A stretch of DNA of 64,000 bases from Simmondsia chinensis (Eukaryota; Streptophyta; Magnoliopsida; Caryophyllales; Simmondsiaceae): the NCBI GenBank assembly GCA_018398585.1, contig JAGTTD010000026.1, positions 2,609,001 through 2,673,000 on the forward strand, in the 5' to 3' direction. The number at the start of each line of letters is the position of its first letter. The first letter of the stretch is position 1. This document shows positions 22,450-33,467 of the stretch, piece by piece. The position numbers and the translations under genes are program-made. The notes beneath the pieces are model-generated. The model was not told the origin of the DNA and did not search any database. It saw only the letters and a list, made by a program, of their open reading frames with translations.

Positions 22450-23480
22450 AGCCACAATTAGGCTTAATGTGAAATACACATAAAATAAACTTAATATTCA
22501 ATCATCTAGTGGACTACTCATCTTTCGATATCAAATTCTGACAAAGTTGCTACCAGAAGCTTGTAAGATGACCTTACATAACTCTTTTGAAGAATGAGGA
22601 CAAGAAAAAATAATATATGAACAAGTATTCTGGTTACTTTGAACCAAATTATATACTTCTACAATTTGTTCAAAGCAACTATCTCAGTAGATATGTTTGT
22701 AGGGTTCTCATTAGACTTAATCTTGGTTATGGATAAAAGCTCTCAAAGGATTCATCTTATGAAAAAATATCTAATAGAAACATGCTCAAACCTAGCATAT
22801 ATATTGACTATCACAAAAGATGATACGAGTATCGGACAAAGCTTGGAGTTCACCAAGTAAACCTTTTAACCACAAGGGTTCTTTCTTGACTTTTAGCAAC
22901 AGCCATGGTTTCAAATTTGGTTATGGAAAGGACTACAATGACTACAGTTTTTACCTACAACTTATATCTCCAACACAATCAAAATCCACAAATCCAATCA
23001 AGTTTACATTATTGCAAACACCCTTATGACTATACACAATTCCAACTTCCACGGTGAGCAAACTCTTAATACTATTCGAATTCCCTTTTGTAGGATTCCT
23101 AAGTTTTGTATGTAGACTTGTAAATTATTAAATTGGCAAGAATTTAGCAAGAACCTATAAAAATTGTAAATCCTCCTTCAGTCATTTTAGTCCATAACTT
23201 CTTTCAAACATCTTGGCTCTGGTTTTTAGCAAGAATTCCCACACCATCTTTGAAAAATCTTCAATTATGGACAAGAAGCCTCTAACATTCCCATAGATTC
23301 CGATTCTAGAAGGTTCCCACAAATTGTAAAGTATGTGGTCTATGGGATGGCTCATTTTTTGCAAGTGAAGCTTAAATGGAAACCTATATTGCTGGTTGTA
23401 CAATTAGTTCTCAAAGAAGTCCAATTTATTGATCAGGTCTTCACCTAGTAATGAAACGAAGTATCGTGAATATTGTCTTG
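22450..23480 (-). mobile_element. Ty1/copia relic with integrase joined to RNase H
   Basis: On the minus strand, 23403-23182 is copia integrase core (GFLSIIEDFSKMVWEFLLKT). Past ~23040 the translation is RNase H-like (GFVDFDCVGDI, then PLWLKGLLGEL and IIFCDSQ) with stops. The rest of integrase and nearly all RT are missing, so an internal deletion of more than 1 kb has fused the two. Non-functional. Confidence 0.7.
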
Positions 23481-24720
23481 AAATTAAGTGGTTTGTTTTA
23501 GATCAGTCAAATTTAATCAGTTCAGCCTCTATTGGCCTAATTTAGTAAATTACTTTCCTTTAATTGGGCTTGAGTTAATTAGTCTTGCTTGGATTTATTA
23601 ATTTTAATAACTGGATTTCTTATTTTGGACCTAATTTAGTTAACCTAGTTTAGCCCAAAGTCTAGGAACTTCTACTAGGGTTTCAATTAGGGCTTATTGA
23701 GTCTATAAATACCCACTTAGGTTGAGTCTTATATTTATTCAATGATTCAATCTTTTAATTAAAGAGTTGAAGTTTTCTGTCTGAATTCTCTCTGTGATTG
23801 AGAGTTCTTATGTATCCTTGGCCTAGCCAATCAGAGTGCTGAAAGCGGTTTTGCTGTGGTGTGGTTTCCAACCTTGCCAAGATCAGCAATCTATTTATAT
23901 CATTGACCTAGCCTACCAAGGTGGTAAAATTAGCTACACTACAGTGACGTTACTAACTAGCCAGAAATTGCAATCTGTCAATTGATGTAGGGTTGCTAAC
24001 CTCACCATAGTTGCTACTTATCAATTTTCTCTTATGCATTCTTACGTCATCTAGGACCCCTTGTTATGAACTTCAAAAAGGCCTTTCTGATTTGATATAG
24101 CCAAATCTCTTGTAATAGAGACTGGTTCTACCTTCCGCTGTAGTGTAGGAGAGATTAAGGTTCTCAGATGCTTCAACATAGTAAATACAACGCACTTTTT
24201 CATTTTGATGTAGTACGAGTAACGTTTTTGGAGTAGTTGGTCCGCTAGAAATCCTAATGAGCGAATTGGAAGCACTAATTCACTTGGATAACTTCAAACG
24301 GCTATAACTTTTGATTCGTAAATAGTTACGGGGCCCATAATGTATCTGAGCGAAGCTATCATGCAAAACTATGCAACCCCAATGGATTTGTCACTGACCC
24401 TCCTATTTTTCTCAAATTCGGCCTCTAAATGTGTTTTATGGCCACTTTTATGTTTTCCGTATAATTTAGGGGTATTTTAATAATTTCGTATTTTTGGGTA
24501 TTTTCGTAATTTTGCATTTATGGTTTTCTTTGGTTTGCCTTTAAATAGTTGCTATAGTTGATTGTAATCTTCATTCTCCAATTTACAAAAATATGAACCC
24601 TTGTTTCTCTTCCTTTCGATGGATTATAAATTTTTCTTCAAATTTTACATGATGGGTTCGAGTTTAACGTTTCTGTTTCGCATCACATTTTCCCTTAAAA
24701 ACAGTTTAGGACCCTTAAGA
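23481..24720 (+). repeat. LTR-like sequences (two possible solo LTRs)
   Basis: No protein-coding content. Two promoter-like plus-strand blocks are visible: TATAAATA at 23704-23711 followed by a pyrimidine-rich U5-like stretch, and TTTAAATAG at 24540-24548 downstream of a block (AACTTCAAACGGCTATAACTTT near 24291) common in plant gypsy LTRs. No flanking polyprotein or clean termini, so solo or truncated LTRs are the likely reading. Confidence 0.35.
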
Positions 24721-25084
24721 ACTTGCTTCACCACATATTACAACCCTTAACAGATTAAGCCACGACTGGACTTAATTTCAAGGGCTATTTATATTAGAGT
24801 TCTTTGTGTTTTGCTCATTTGTTAATTTAGCCTTTATATTTTTGATTGTGTTAACTTAGACCCTCTACAATTTATATTGTGCTAGTTTTAGTACTTTAGT
24901 CTAATTAAAGTTAAAATAATGCCATAATTTTTAACGATATAATCACATTAGATGCAAATAGCCAACTACAAATCCACACTTTGATTCCACACGGCCCAAC
25001 TCATGGCCGAACTATCAAAAATTTCATCAACAACCTAATATAAATATTACTCTAAGGACCAAATTAAAAAATTGTTATCAGTAA

Positions 25085-25545
25085 TAACAACAACAAATTC
25101 AGTGCCTCAAGGGCTCCTGCATATGTAAGGTCGGGAGGGGTGGGGTAGTAAGCAGCCTTACCCTTTCCGGCGCTACCCTCAAAGGACGCTGCTTCCGATG
25201 ACTCCCTACTTGAGAAGCATATAAGCATGAAAGCATCAAAGCGTACAATAAAAGTGTAAGAACAACGGCACAAATCAAACCTATAGAAAGTATAAAATAG
25301 GCAATAGGTGAAAGGCAATAAAGCAATAGAGCGACATAACAAAAAGTAACGCAAGATCCTCGATTGGGGCCACGCCTAATGTACTTCTTATTACGTCATT
25401 TCTGATCTTGTCCTTCTTTGTGTGCCCATACATCTAATGCAATATCCTCATCTCAGCCACCTTTAACTTCTGCATAAGATGCTGTTTAACAGGCCAACAC
25501 TCCGCCCTGTAAGATATAGCAGGTCTCATGACAAATTGTCACTAG
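25085..25545 (-). mobile_element. RTE-clade LINE relic, 3' end
   Basis: On the minus strand the sequence from 25540 to ~25340 encodes the C-terminal region of an RTE polyprotein (KLKVAEMRI and KKDKIRNDVIR), matching the same region of the LINE at 29900-30000. The 3' end at 25085-25160 matches the RTE tail (GGGCTCCTGCAT... in plus orientation; AGTGCCTCAAGGGCTCC) and finishes in an (GTT)n-type run seen here as ACAACAACAAA. Severely 5' truncated. Confidence 0.75.
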
Positions 25546-25880
25546 TAAAGGGCCTAAATAGACATAATTAAAATTATAAGAAGTAAATTAATGCAATAAA
25601 TAGAGTATTGGGTCCTTTGGGGTGAATAACCCTAATTTCAAATACATAAGACATAACTTTAATTTTTCATCATCTGATGGATTACTAATTAGTTAAAATT
25701 CGAACAACAACAATAGCATGGATTTTCTTAAGAAGTACTAATGTGACTTTTGTATAAATATATAATACTATGTGTTAGTTTTTCATTTGCTATCATTGAA
25801 AAAAGAAAGACGGATATTAAATGTACTTGCAAAAAATGATTAGAAACTAATCATGAAAAATATTGGAGGCCTTCTCTTGT
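25546..25880. other. No gene seen
   Basis: AT-rich spacer between the RTE relic and the short retroposon; nothing recognisable. Confidence 0.4.
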
Positions 25881-25896
25881 ACATTTTGAAAGATCA

Positions 25897-25992
25897 TTTT
25901 TTTCAATAAATTGCGACAAAGTCGCTACACAAGTCGGCCACTCGCTAGGCGAGGCCTGAGTCCGACCGCAACAACACGAGGACCAAAAAAGC
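25897..25992 (-). mobile_element. 96-bp poly(A)-tailed retroposon with 16-bp target-site duplication
   Basis: The segment is flanked by ACATTTTGAAAGATCA (25881-25896) and ACATTTTGAAAGACCA (25993-26008), a 15/16 duplication. It starts with a T run on the plus strand, so its RNA was minus-strand with a poly(A) tail. It is GC-rich against an AT-rich background. Just before the tail it forms a perfect hairpin, TGCGAC-TTT-GTCGCA. It could be the 3' end of a LINE or a truncated SINE; the source RNA is not recognised. Confidence 0.65.
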
Positions 25993-26109
25993 ACATTTTG
26001 AAAGACCATATTCTTGTAAATATAAAAAAGAAAAACCTCAACAGTTCATCTCAAGAAATATAGAACAGAAATAAATAAAAAACTGAGCAATATTACTTAT
26101 TTAATTAAC

Positions 26110-26236
26110 AATTTGATAATAATAATAGGAATAATAATAACAACAATAACAATAACAACAACCACAACAACAGTAGTAGTAGCAGTAGCAATGATAGTAT
26201 TAATAATAATTATAATAATTATTATTGTTATTGTTA
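26110..26236. repeat. Triplet microsatellite cluster (AAT/AAC/AGT)n
   Basis: Imperfect runs of AAT, AAC and AGT/AGC triplets ending at the GC-rich block that precedes the RTE LINE. Confidence 0.85.
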
Positions 26237-27271
26237 TCCTTGTGTAACGTCTCTGACAACGACCCCTCTCTGACAACGCGCTACTGCTACTGCTACTGTA
26301 CGGCTACTGTGTAACGTCTCTCCTCCCCCAAAGCCGGCACCCTCGCCAATGCCTCCAAGGAACCACCGACAGCGACGCGTAAACGACGGTGACATTCCAA
26401 TCGCCGGCAACAGCGCCGCCCAAACGCCAACAGACCCCACCCTCGCCATAACACAAACCCAAACACAAACCCTACTAGATCGCCCCTCCTCCACCTTTGA
26501 AAACCCCCCCACCCCTCCGCCCTCCTCATTCCTCCCTCCTCCGACAACCACTGTCACCAACCTCCAACCGCACCCAAGACTGACTTCGAACAACACCTCC
26601 GACCTACACCACCAAGAATCGTCAAGCCACCCTAAAAACACACCTTCTAAAACAGACCCCACCACCACCACCAGACCCACCCCGAGATCAAACCCCACCA
26701 CCACCTAGCTCCACCCAAACACCCACCACCACGGCCCTCTGACCCACCCAACCCAGACCCCACCTTACCCAATCACCCACCACTTTCGCTGCACCGACCT
26801 CGCACCTCACCACCACCTCGCCTCACCTACCACCAACTCTCCCGCCCCACCACCGACCTCGCACCACCACCTCCGCACCCCGTGACGCCCCAGCACCAAC
26901 AGCAGACACACTCACACACACCTATCCCGCCCCACCACCACCACCACCAGCCCCTCATCACCACCATCACTACCTCCAACAATCCAAAACCAGCAGCCCG
27001 CAGCCGATAAGCAAGAGCGGGCTCAGGTAAGTTTTAGCCGGGTTAGAGTGCCAACAACGCACTGGCCCCAGGTTTGATCTATCTTTTATTACAGTACGGT
27101 AGTGTTTTGTTTTACCATTGTTGAGTATCTTCATTTGGTTTACTTGGTTCTGTTTCTTTTCATTATTTTGAATCGTGTGATCCATATTGACTGTGGGTGG
27201 TGCTCTCGGGTGTTTATACTGTATTCAACTTCTTGTCTTGTTGTTCGCTTACCCGCGTTAGGTACAACTAG
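26237..27271 (+). other. C-rich, Pro/Thr-coding low-complexity region, probable 5' region of the RTE LINE
   Basis: Strongly C-rich on the plus strand with CCA/CAC triplets. The open frame 26349-26708 is almost entirely Pro, Thr, Ser and Asn, so it is probably composition-driven. A donor-like CAG|GTAAGT near 27026 and an acceptor-like GCGTTAG|GTAC near 27255 bracket a T-rich, intron-like stretch that ends shortly before the RTE reading frame. This may be the LINE's 5' UTR or a captured host segment. The LINE's 5' boundary was not resolved. Confidence 0.4.
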
Positions 27272-28603
27272 TTGATGAGCGTGACCAGCTATGGAACCCA
27301 GACATTGAGGCCATCTTCAAAGGGGTTGGGGAGGGGGAGGGGGAGGGCGGGGCAAAAGGGGATAGGGAACTTGAGACTAGGAACACTAAATGTCGGGACA
27401 CTAACGAAGAAAAGTTTTGAGGAGACTCATATGATGATGAGGAGGAACATCAACATCCTATGTCTGCAAGAGACTAAATGAGTTGGCACGAAAGCCAGGG
27501 AGGTGCTAGGGCATAAGCTCTGGTATGCGGGCAAGGTCAGAGGCAAGAATGGAGTTGGGATCATTGTGGAAAGCAGCCTCAAGGATAAAGTAGTCGGCGT
27601 ATCAAGAGCTGGCGATAGGATCATAAGTATCAAGTTGGTCATTGATGGTGAAGTATTGAACGTAATCAGTGCCTACGCACCTCAAACCGGATTGTCTGAG
27701 CATGAGAAGGCAACATTCTGGGAGGACTTAGACACAATGATGCGAGGCATACCCCTAACCGAACAAGTAATGATTGGCGGGGATTTCAACGGACACGTTG
27801 GTGCAACGTAGGACGGTTATGCTCCGCACCACGGAGGACTCGGTTTTGGAACCAGGAATGCAGAGGGCAAAGACCTATCAGACTTCACGGTTACCTACGA
27901 CCTAACGGTGGCCAACACCTTCTTCAGAAAGCGCGAGCAACACATCATCACGTACCGAAGCGGCGGGACAAGAACTCAGATTAACTACATACTACTAAGG
28001 AGAAGATTGCAAAGAGACTGCAGGGATTGCAAGGCTACCCCAGGCGAAGACCTGTCTACACAACGTAGGGTGCTTTGGGCGGATATAAAGGCCAAGAAGA
28101 GGGCCAAAAGAATCTGCAAGCCTGCGCATACGTACACGGGTTGGAGGGAGCTCAAGGGGGAGAAGTATAAGGAATACAAGGAAAGAGTGGAGGCCGAACT
28201 CAGGGAGGACTTCGAGGGAGATGCAAACCAGATGTGGAACCATCTGGCCCAAAAGATGAGAGGACTGGCACGGGAAGTTCTCAGCACATCAAAGGGAAGG
28301 GTACCAAGCAACAGAGAATCCTGGTGGTGGGGTGACGAGGTCCAAGTGAAGATTAAAGTGAAACAAGTTTGTTTCAGAGAGTGGGACCATAGCAGGGATG
28401 ATGATAAGCGACAGTGGTATATTCAAGCCAAGAGAGAATCAAAGCAAGCAGTTAGAGAAGCACAATCAAGAGCTTATGAGGACTTCTATAAAAGGATGGA
28501 GACCAAGGAGGGTGCGAGGGACTTATATAGAATCGCCAAAGCTAGAGAAAGGAAGACCAGAGACTTGGACAAAGTTCAATGCATAAGAGGAGAAGATGGA
28601 TAG
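27272..28603 (+). pseudogene. RTE endonuclease and connector region
   Basis: The endonuclease keeps LRLGTLNVGTL, LCLQETK and IGGDFNGHVGAT, the Asn, Glu and Asp/Asn motifs of AP-like endonucleases. Two key sites are altered: Asn (27983-27985) stands where Asp is expected in the TQIDY-type motif, and the His expected in the QHR motif is Arg (codon 28064-28066). Stops at 27479 and 27809 split it. The endonuclease would be dead even without the stops. A Lys/Arg/Glu-rich helical connector follows to 28603. Confidence 0.85.
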
Positions 28604-28609
28604 GTACTC

Positions 28610-29605
28610 GTGGACAGACATCTAATCAAGGCTAGGTCGAAAATATATTTCCAAGAGCTGTCCAATATTCAAGGAGGGACAGTGATATCCTTAGGTGATA
28701 TTCAAACATCCGAGGTGCATCAAAACCACTGCGACTGTAGGACAATTAGCCTCGACGAAGTCAAGGAAGCCTTGAGATCTATGGGAAGGGGTAAAGTAGT
28801 TGGCCTAGATGGCATACCCATAGAAGTACGGAAATGCCTTGGACAAAAGGGCGTCAGTTGGTTGACTAAACTATATAGCCAAATCCTCCAGGGGGACAAG
28901 ATACCTGAGGAATGGAGGAAGAGCATATTGATTCCGATATATAAGAACAAAGGCGACATTCAGAGTTGCGCCAACTATCGGGGTATCAAACTAATGTGCC
29001 ACACTTTGAAGTTGTGGGAACGGGTCATAGAGAGGAGGTTAAGGCAACACACTGAGGTGTTCGAGAACCGGTTCAGATTTATGCCCGGGAGATCAACAAT
29101 AGAAGCCATCCACATCCTAAGGCGGACGATTGAGCAATATGGGGAGAGACAAAAGGACCTTCATATGGTTTTTATTGATTTAGAGAAGGCATATGATAGA
29201 GTGCCAAATGAGGTCCTCTGGAGAGTTTTGGACAAGAAAGGCATCCCCGTACCATACATCCGAGCCATTAAAGACATGTATGAAGAGGCACAGACTATGG
29301 CGCGTACAATAGATGGGGAGACATACGTTTTCCCGATAATTGTAGGGGTTCACCAAGGGTCTTCTTTGAGCCCCTATTTGTTCATTCTGGTTATGGACGA
29401 GCTCACTAGGCACATCCAGGGATGTGTATCTTGGTGCATGCTTTTTGCAGATGACATAGTACTGGTGAGAGAGTCGCGGGCAGAGCTAAATGAGAAGCTG
29501 GAACTGTGGAGAGGAGTTCTAGAGTTGAAGGGTTTACAACTAAGCAGAGACAAGACCGAGTACATGGAACTCAAGTTCGATTCCTCTTCCTCGCCTAGCC
29601 GGTAA
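28610..29605 (+). pseudogene. RTE reverse transcriptase
   Basis: A 331-codon open segment with all the fingers/palm motifs: [16 protein letters not shown]-like (here RFMPGRST), [26 protein letters not shown] and the catalytic FADDIVL. The catalytic FADD box is intact. It ends at TAA 29603-29605, just at the first unit of the 39-bp duplication. It continues in the same frame from 29651. Confidence 0.9.
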
Positions 29606-29650
29606 GAGGTTATGATTGGACATGAGGCAATATCAGTCCGGTAAGAGGTT

Positions 29651-30267
29651 ATGATTGGACATGAGGCCATATCGAAGAGGGAGAGATTCAGGTACTTGGG
29701 GTCTACAATTCAACACAATGGTGAAGTGGACAAGGATGTCAGCTATAGGATCAAAGCGGGATGGCATAAGTGGAGGATGGCCTCCGCGGTACTTTGTGAT
29801 AGGAAGTTCCCCTTGAAGCTAAAGGGAAGATACTATAAGACGGTTGTGAGATCAGCCATGCCGTTTGGGACAAAGTGCAGGGCGATGAAACAACAGCACA
29901 CACAGAAGATGAAAGTAGCGGAGATGCGAATGATGAGGTGGATTTGTGGACACACAAGGAAGGATATGATCAGAAACGACGTCATAAGAGGCAAATTGGC
30001 GCAGCCTCCATTGAAGATAAATTAAGGGAGCACCGTTTGAGGTGGTTCGGACATGTCAGAAGAAGACCGGACAACGTTCCAGTCAGGAGATGCGAACAAC
30101 CCCTTACTACTCTAGGCAGAAGAGGCAGAGGCAGACCAAAGAAGAGATGGCTGGAGACGATCCGACCAGACCTCACCCACCTAAACCTTCGGGAGGAGAT
30201 GACGTTAGATAGAGCCCAATGGAGAGTTAGCATAGGGGTATTAGATGACCTGGCTGGAGTAGGGTAG
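29651..30267 (+). pseudogene. RTE C-terminal domain (frameshifted)
   Basis: The first part (29651-30025) continues the RT frame ([31 protein letters not shown]). The second part (to 30267) is in another frame ([28 protein letters not shown]). A small indel near 29990-30010 explains the change. This is the conserved tail of plant RTE polyproteins. Confidence 0.85.
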
Positions 30268-30507
30268 TCTTCGTCTCTACCTTATCTTTGTCTCTTCCTT
30301 GTCTATCCTTTCTCTTTCTATTTCTTTATCTCGTCTACCTCTATTTCTAGCCTCTATCTTTGTCCTTTTCTTTATATCCCTTCTTTATCTCAGCTGCATG
30401 TGTTTGGTGCCTGTGAATCACAATTTTTTTTTGGGGGCCATACACATGCATTTGATGCTTCCCTTGTTTGCCAGGTCTTTGGCTGATTGGAGCGAACTAA
30501 CATTTTA

Positions 30508-30646
30508 GGCTGGGGGTCCTCGAAAATAGTCTCTCTTCAGGGTAGACCCCTGAAGGGGGAAGGCTGCATACACCTACCCTCCCCAGACCCTGCTTTTGCG
30601 GGAGCCCTTGGAGGCACTGGGTTTGTTGTTGTTGTTGTTGTTGTTG
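30508..30646 (+). repeat. RTE 3' tail shared with local SINEs
   Basis: Contains TGAAGGGGGAAGGCTGC, then CTCCCC, AGACCCTGC, GCGGGAGCCCTTG and GGCACTGGG, followed by (GTT)n. The same ordered blocks are found at the 3' ends of the SINEs at 35250, 51419 and 63281. This looks like the conserved 3' domain reported for a superfamily of plant SINEs thought to use RTE LINEs. Confidence 0.8.
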
Positions 30647-30649
30647 ATG

Positions 30650-32061
30650 TATTGTACTAATATTAATGATTTTTTTAGCAACGAAATGGGAAAAATACTA
30701 ATATTTTTAGCATTTTGTGGTGAAGTATGAACCCTGTAGTAGGGAAGAATCAAACTAATTTTAATACCGGAAAAAATTAATAAAATACAAAACTATTTCT
30801 ATGTAAATTGTTTTGGAACTAAACTTGCAAAAGTAAAAGAAAAAAGGTATTACACTAGCTAAAATGAATATTTTTGATATAGTCAATAAAAATATTGAGC
30901 AAAGAGTTGAATCCCATATCGGGGCAAAGGCATAAGGAATGTCAATTTGTATACCTTAGGAACTACTCCACCTATTGACAATTAGTTTTGGAATGGAGTC
31001 TCCTTTAGTATTTAACAATTTTCAACACTGAACTAGATATAAACTGATTTTTTAATCATTGTATGGTACCTAACACTTGCTCATATGCTTATATATTATT
31101 GTCACAATTTGTATTTTTGCTTAGAAATACTAATGTGGGACATGATTTTGATAATATATAAGAATATTTTGCGTTGTATTTTCAAAATAAAGTATCTCGG
31201 TTGTAATTTTGATGTATTTTTGCTCTAATCTTGTAACTTTTTAATGGAATTCAACAAATTTATACCATAATGCTAACATGTAGCAACAACAATGACAACC
31301 GTCCCAGTGCCTCAAGGGCTCCCGTGCATAATGCTAACTTGCCAAATACATATTAGGGTAATTTGTGATACATTAGTAATTTCTAAATTTATCAGATTTT
31401 TACAAAAATATTGCAAACATAAAACTCGCACTTTCTTTTTTCTTTTTGTCTAAATTACGACAGAGAATACAAACATATAAGCAAGTATCAGATACCATAC
31501 AATGCTTAAAAAAATTAGTTTATGTATAGTTCAACACTGAAAATATTCATTTCGCCTAATACAATTTCTTCTTTCTTTTACTTTTATAAGTATAGTGCTA
31601 AAAAGATTCATATAGAGATAGTTTGGTATTTTATTAATTATTTTTTCTATATTAAAATTAGTTTGATTGTTTCTCACTTGTAAGATTTCAAGTGGGGTTC
31701 ACATTTACCATGCGATGCTAAAACCTTATTTTTTTCTAGTTAGGTACAAAAAAATTATCAATATTAGTATAATACATTTCTTTTTAACATAGCAAGTATT
31801 GTGCTAAAATAATTCATATATATCTAGTTTGCAATTTTATTTTTTTTTAATCATTCTTTGTATTAGTTGTAATAATAATAATAATAGTTGTAGTAATAAT
31901 ATTAAAAATAGCAAGATAGTACCTATATGATTATTTTAACTCTTGACTAGGAGCACCTCATCAAAACGGACAACTTTATCTCAAGGTTGCGGAAAGTGGT
32001 GGGCTCCTCGTTCCATTGTGTTATCATGCGTTAATTCACCAGCTGAAAATGGCTTCTACCT
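30650..32061. other. No gene seen; AT-rich, with an RTE tail fragment
   Basis: No coding sequence. A minus-strand RTE tail fragment (CAGTGCCTCAAGGGCTCCCGTGC) lies at about 31300-31325. The stretch 30690-30735 (ACTAATATTTTTAGCA.TTGTGGTG) resembles the start of the repeat at 43951 and 45741. Two copies of GTGCTAAAA.GATTCATATA-like sequence lie near 31593 and 31810. Confidence 0.4.
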
Positions 32062-32230
32062 AAAATTTGTGACTTTTTTTTTAGTAAAATAGCACAAGTT
32101 TGAAAAATACTTAACATTTTGGCACCATTTTAAAATATTTAGCAAAATAGCATACTTTACTTTTTACCAATTGTTGCGCACCATTTGAAAAGGATTACAA
32201 TAACAAGCCACCCATTGCATGACATCGGAA

Positions 32231-32254
32231 ACGTCGTGCAACGTTGCACGACGT
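32231..32254. repeat. 24-bp perfect palindrome in the foldback arm
   Basis: Two 12-base halves, ACGTCGTGCAAC and GTTGCACGACGT, are exact reverse complements with no spacer. Related half-sites repeat nearby and at 34295-34370. Confidence 0.95.
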
Positions 32255-32312
32255 CTCGGATGTCGTGCAACTGGGTGGGCTGAATTTAATAAATAATATT
32301 ATCAACATATGG

Positions 32313-33438
32313 TGTTCAACCTCTTCTGGAGCAGATGACGATGGTCTTGGGTGATTGTGAGAATTATGGAATTCGTCGTTCTAGGTCAATGAGTGAAGGC
32401 ATGAGTATTTTTGGACAACCGCTGGGCCAGATTTCTATTCATAGCGGTGGACAATACCTTGAGAGAAGGGCCTTGGAATGCTCTTACCCGCACGCATCAT
32501 TGCTCACTCACTGCCCCCAGCTACTCGATTAGCACTCTAGGATGTTCCAGAACATCATCATCTCCCTCTACTTCTTTCGTGGATTGAGAATGATAATGCC
32601 GAAACTGTATAGCCTAATGCTCAGACATCACCTCTTAAGTACGAAGCTCGGGACACCATTAGTGATAATGACTCTGCAACATCTAGCCCTGAGTTTCCCC
32701 TCGGCTTCGAACCCCCTGAATTTTTTAGAAACCAGCATACAAAGGGCAGTATACCCAGAAACTACAATGTGCCATTGTCGTTTATGGCGGAGCCTAGGAC
32801 AACTCGGAGGAAAAAGGAGAAAATGTAGACAACCAAGAGGGGTAGGCGAGCTTTGAAGCACGAGATGAAAGAAAAGGAGAAGCGAGAACTACAAGATTTC
32901 TTGAAGGACTTGTCGCCCGGGAGAAGTGCGTCGAAACCAGCTAAGACCCCTAGCAAAAAGAAAGAGAGGGATATGGCGAATCGGGGTGACAATGCTATTA
33001 ATGCTAGTAAAATCGAGGAGTCCGGCCAAGTAATAGAGATGCGAAAAAAACTAGGTCTGAATTTTGACGGGCTTTGACCCACATATGGTAAGTGCTTTGC
33101 TCCATAGAAGGCTGTGATGGATCGATACTGATCACTAGCTACCCAGCGGAAAGACTCCAGTTGAGATTTGATATGATCTATGGCAATGGCTTTGATCCAC
33201 CTTCCCTTAGTCTCGTGCTTTAATAGTTTCAGAGCGTCGTTGTTCCAGTTTCCTTCCGATTGGTTGATCATGTTTTTCGATGTGTGTTTGAGGCTCGTGT
33301 TTTGCCTGTTTTTGATTGTCTTCCTGCTTTTTTGTTGTCTCTTGTGGCCCCTGTTCCTCTTTGGGTGGGCTCAGGTCTTGCTTAGTCGAGTCACCTGATA
33401 TGTATCGCGACCTTATCACTAATTATCGAAAAAAAAAT
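32313..33438 (+). mobile_element. Poly(A)-tailed retro-insertion inside the foldback, probably an internally deleted L1-type LINE
   Basis: Flanked by an exact 11-bp duplication, TCAACATATGG (32302-32312 and 33439-33449), and ending in A9, so it was inserted by target-primed reverse transcription. It interrupts the left arm exactly where the right arm is continuous. A segment at 32853-33077 reads IEESGQVIEMRKKLGLNFDG, resembling the stretch before the endonuclease of plant L1 LINEs, but no endonuclease or RT follows. A processed host transcript is the alternative. Confidence 0.6.
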
Positions 33439-33467
33439 TCAACATATGGAGTTTACTCTTGCACTTT

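Larger units (their letters stand above)
27272..30646 (+). mobile_element. RTE-clade non-LTR retrotransposon (LINE), near full length, inactive
   Basis: Single polyprotein: AP-endonuclease, connector, reverse transcriptase and C-terminal domain, then a 3' UTR and a (GTT)n tail at ~30624-30646. From 27272 to about 29990 the coding stays in one frame, interrupted only by TGA at 27479, TAG at 27809, TAG at 28601 and TAA at 29603; after about 29990 a frameshift moves the C-terminus to another frame (to 30267). A 39-bp in-frame tandem duplication lies at 29601-29678. The last ~120 bp of the 3' UTR is the sequence shared with the SINEs in this window. Confidence 0.92.

Noticed and set aside
26234..26708. 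156-aa minus-strand and 119-aa plus-strand ORFs
   Set aside because: Opposite-strand readings of the same C-rich low-complexity block; no domain and no gene-like composition.
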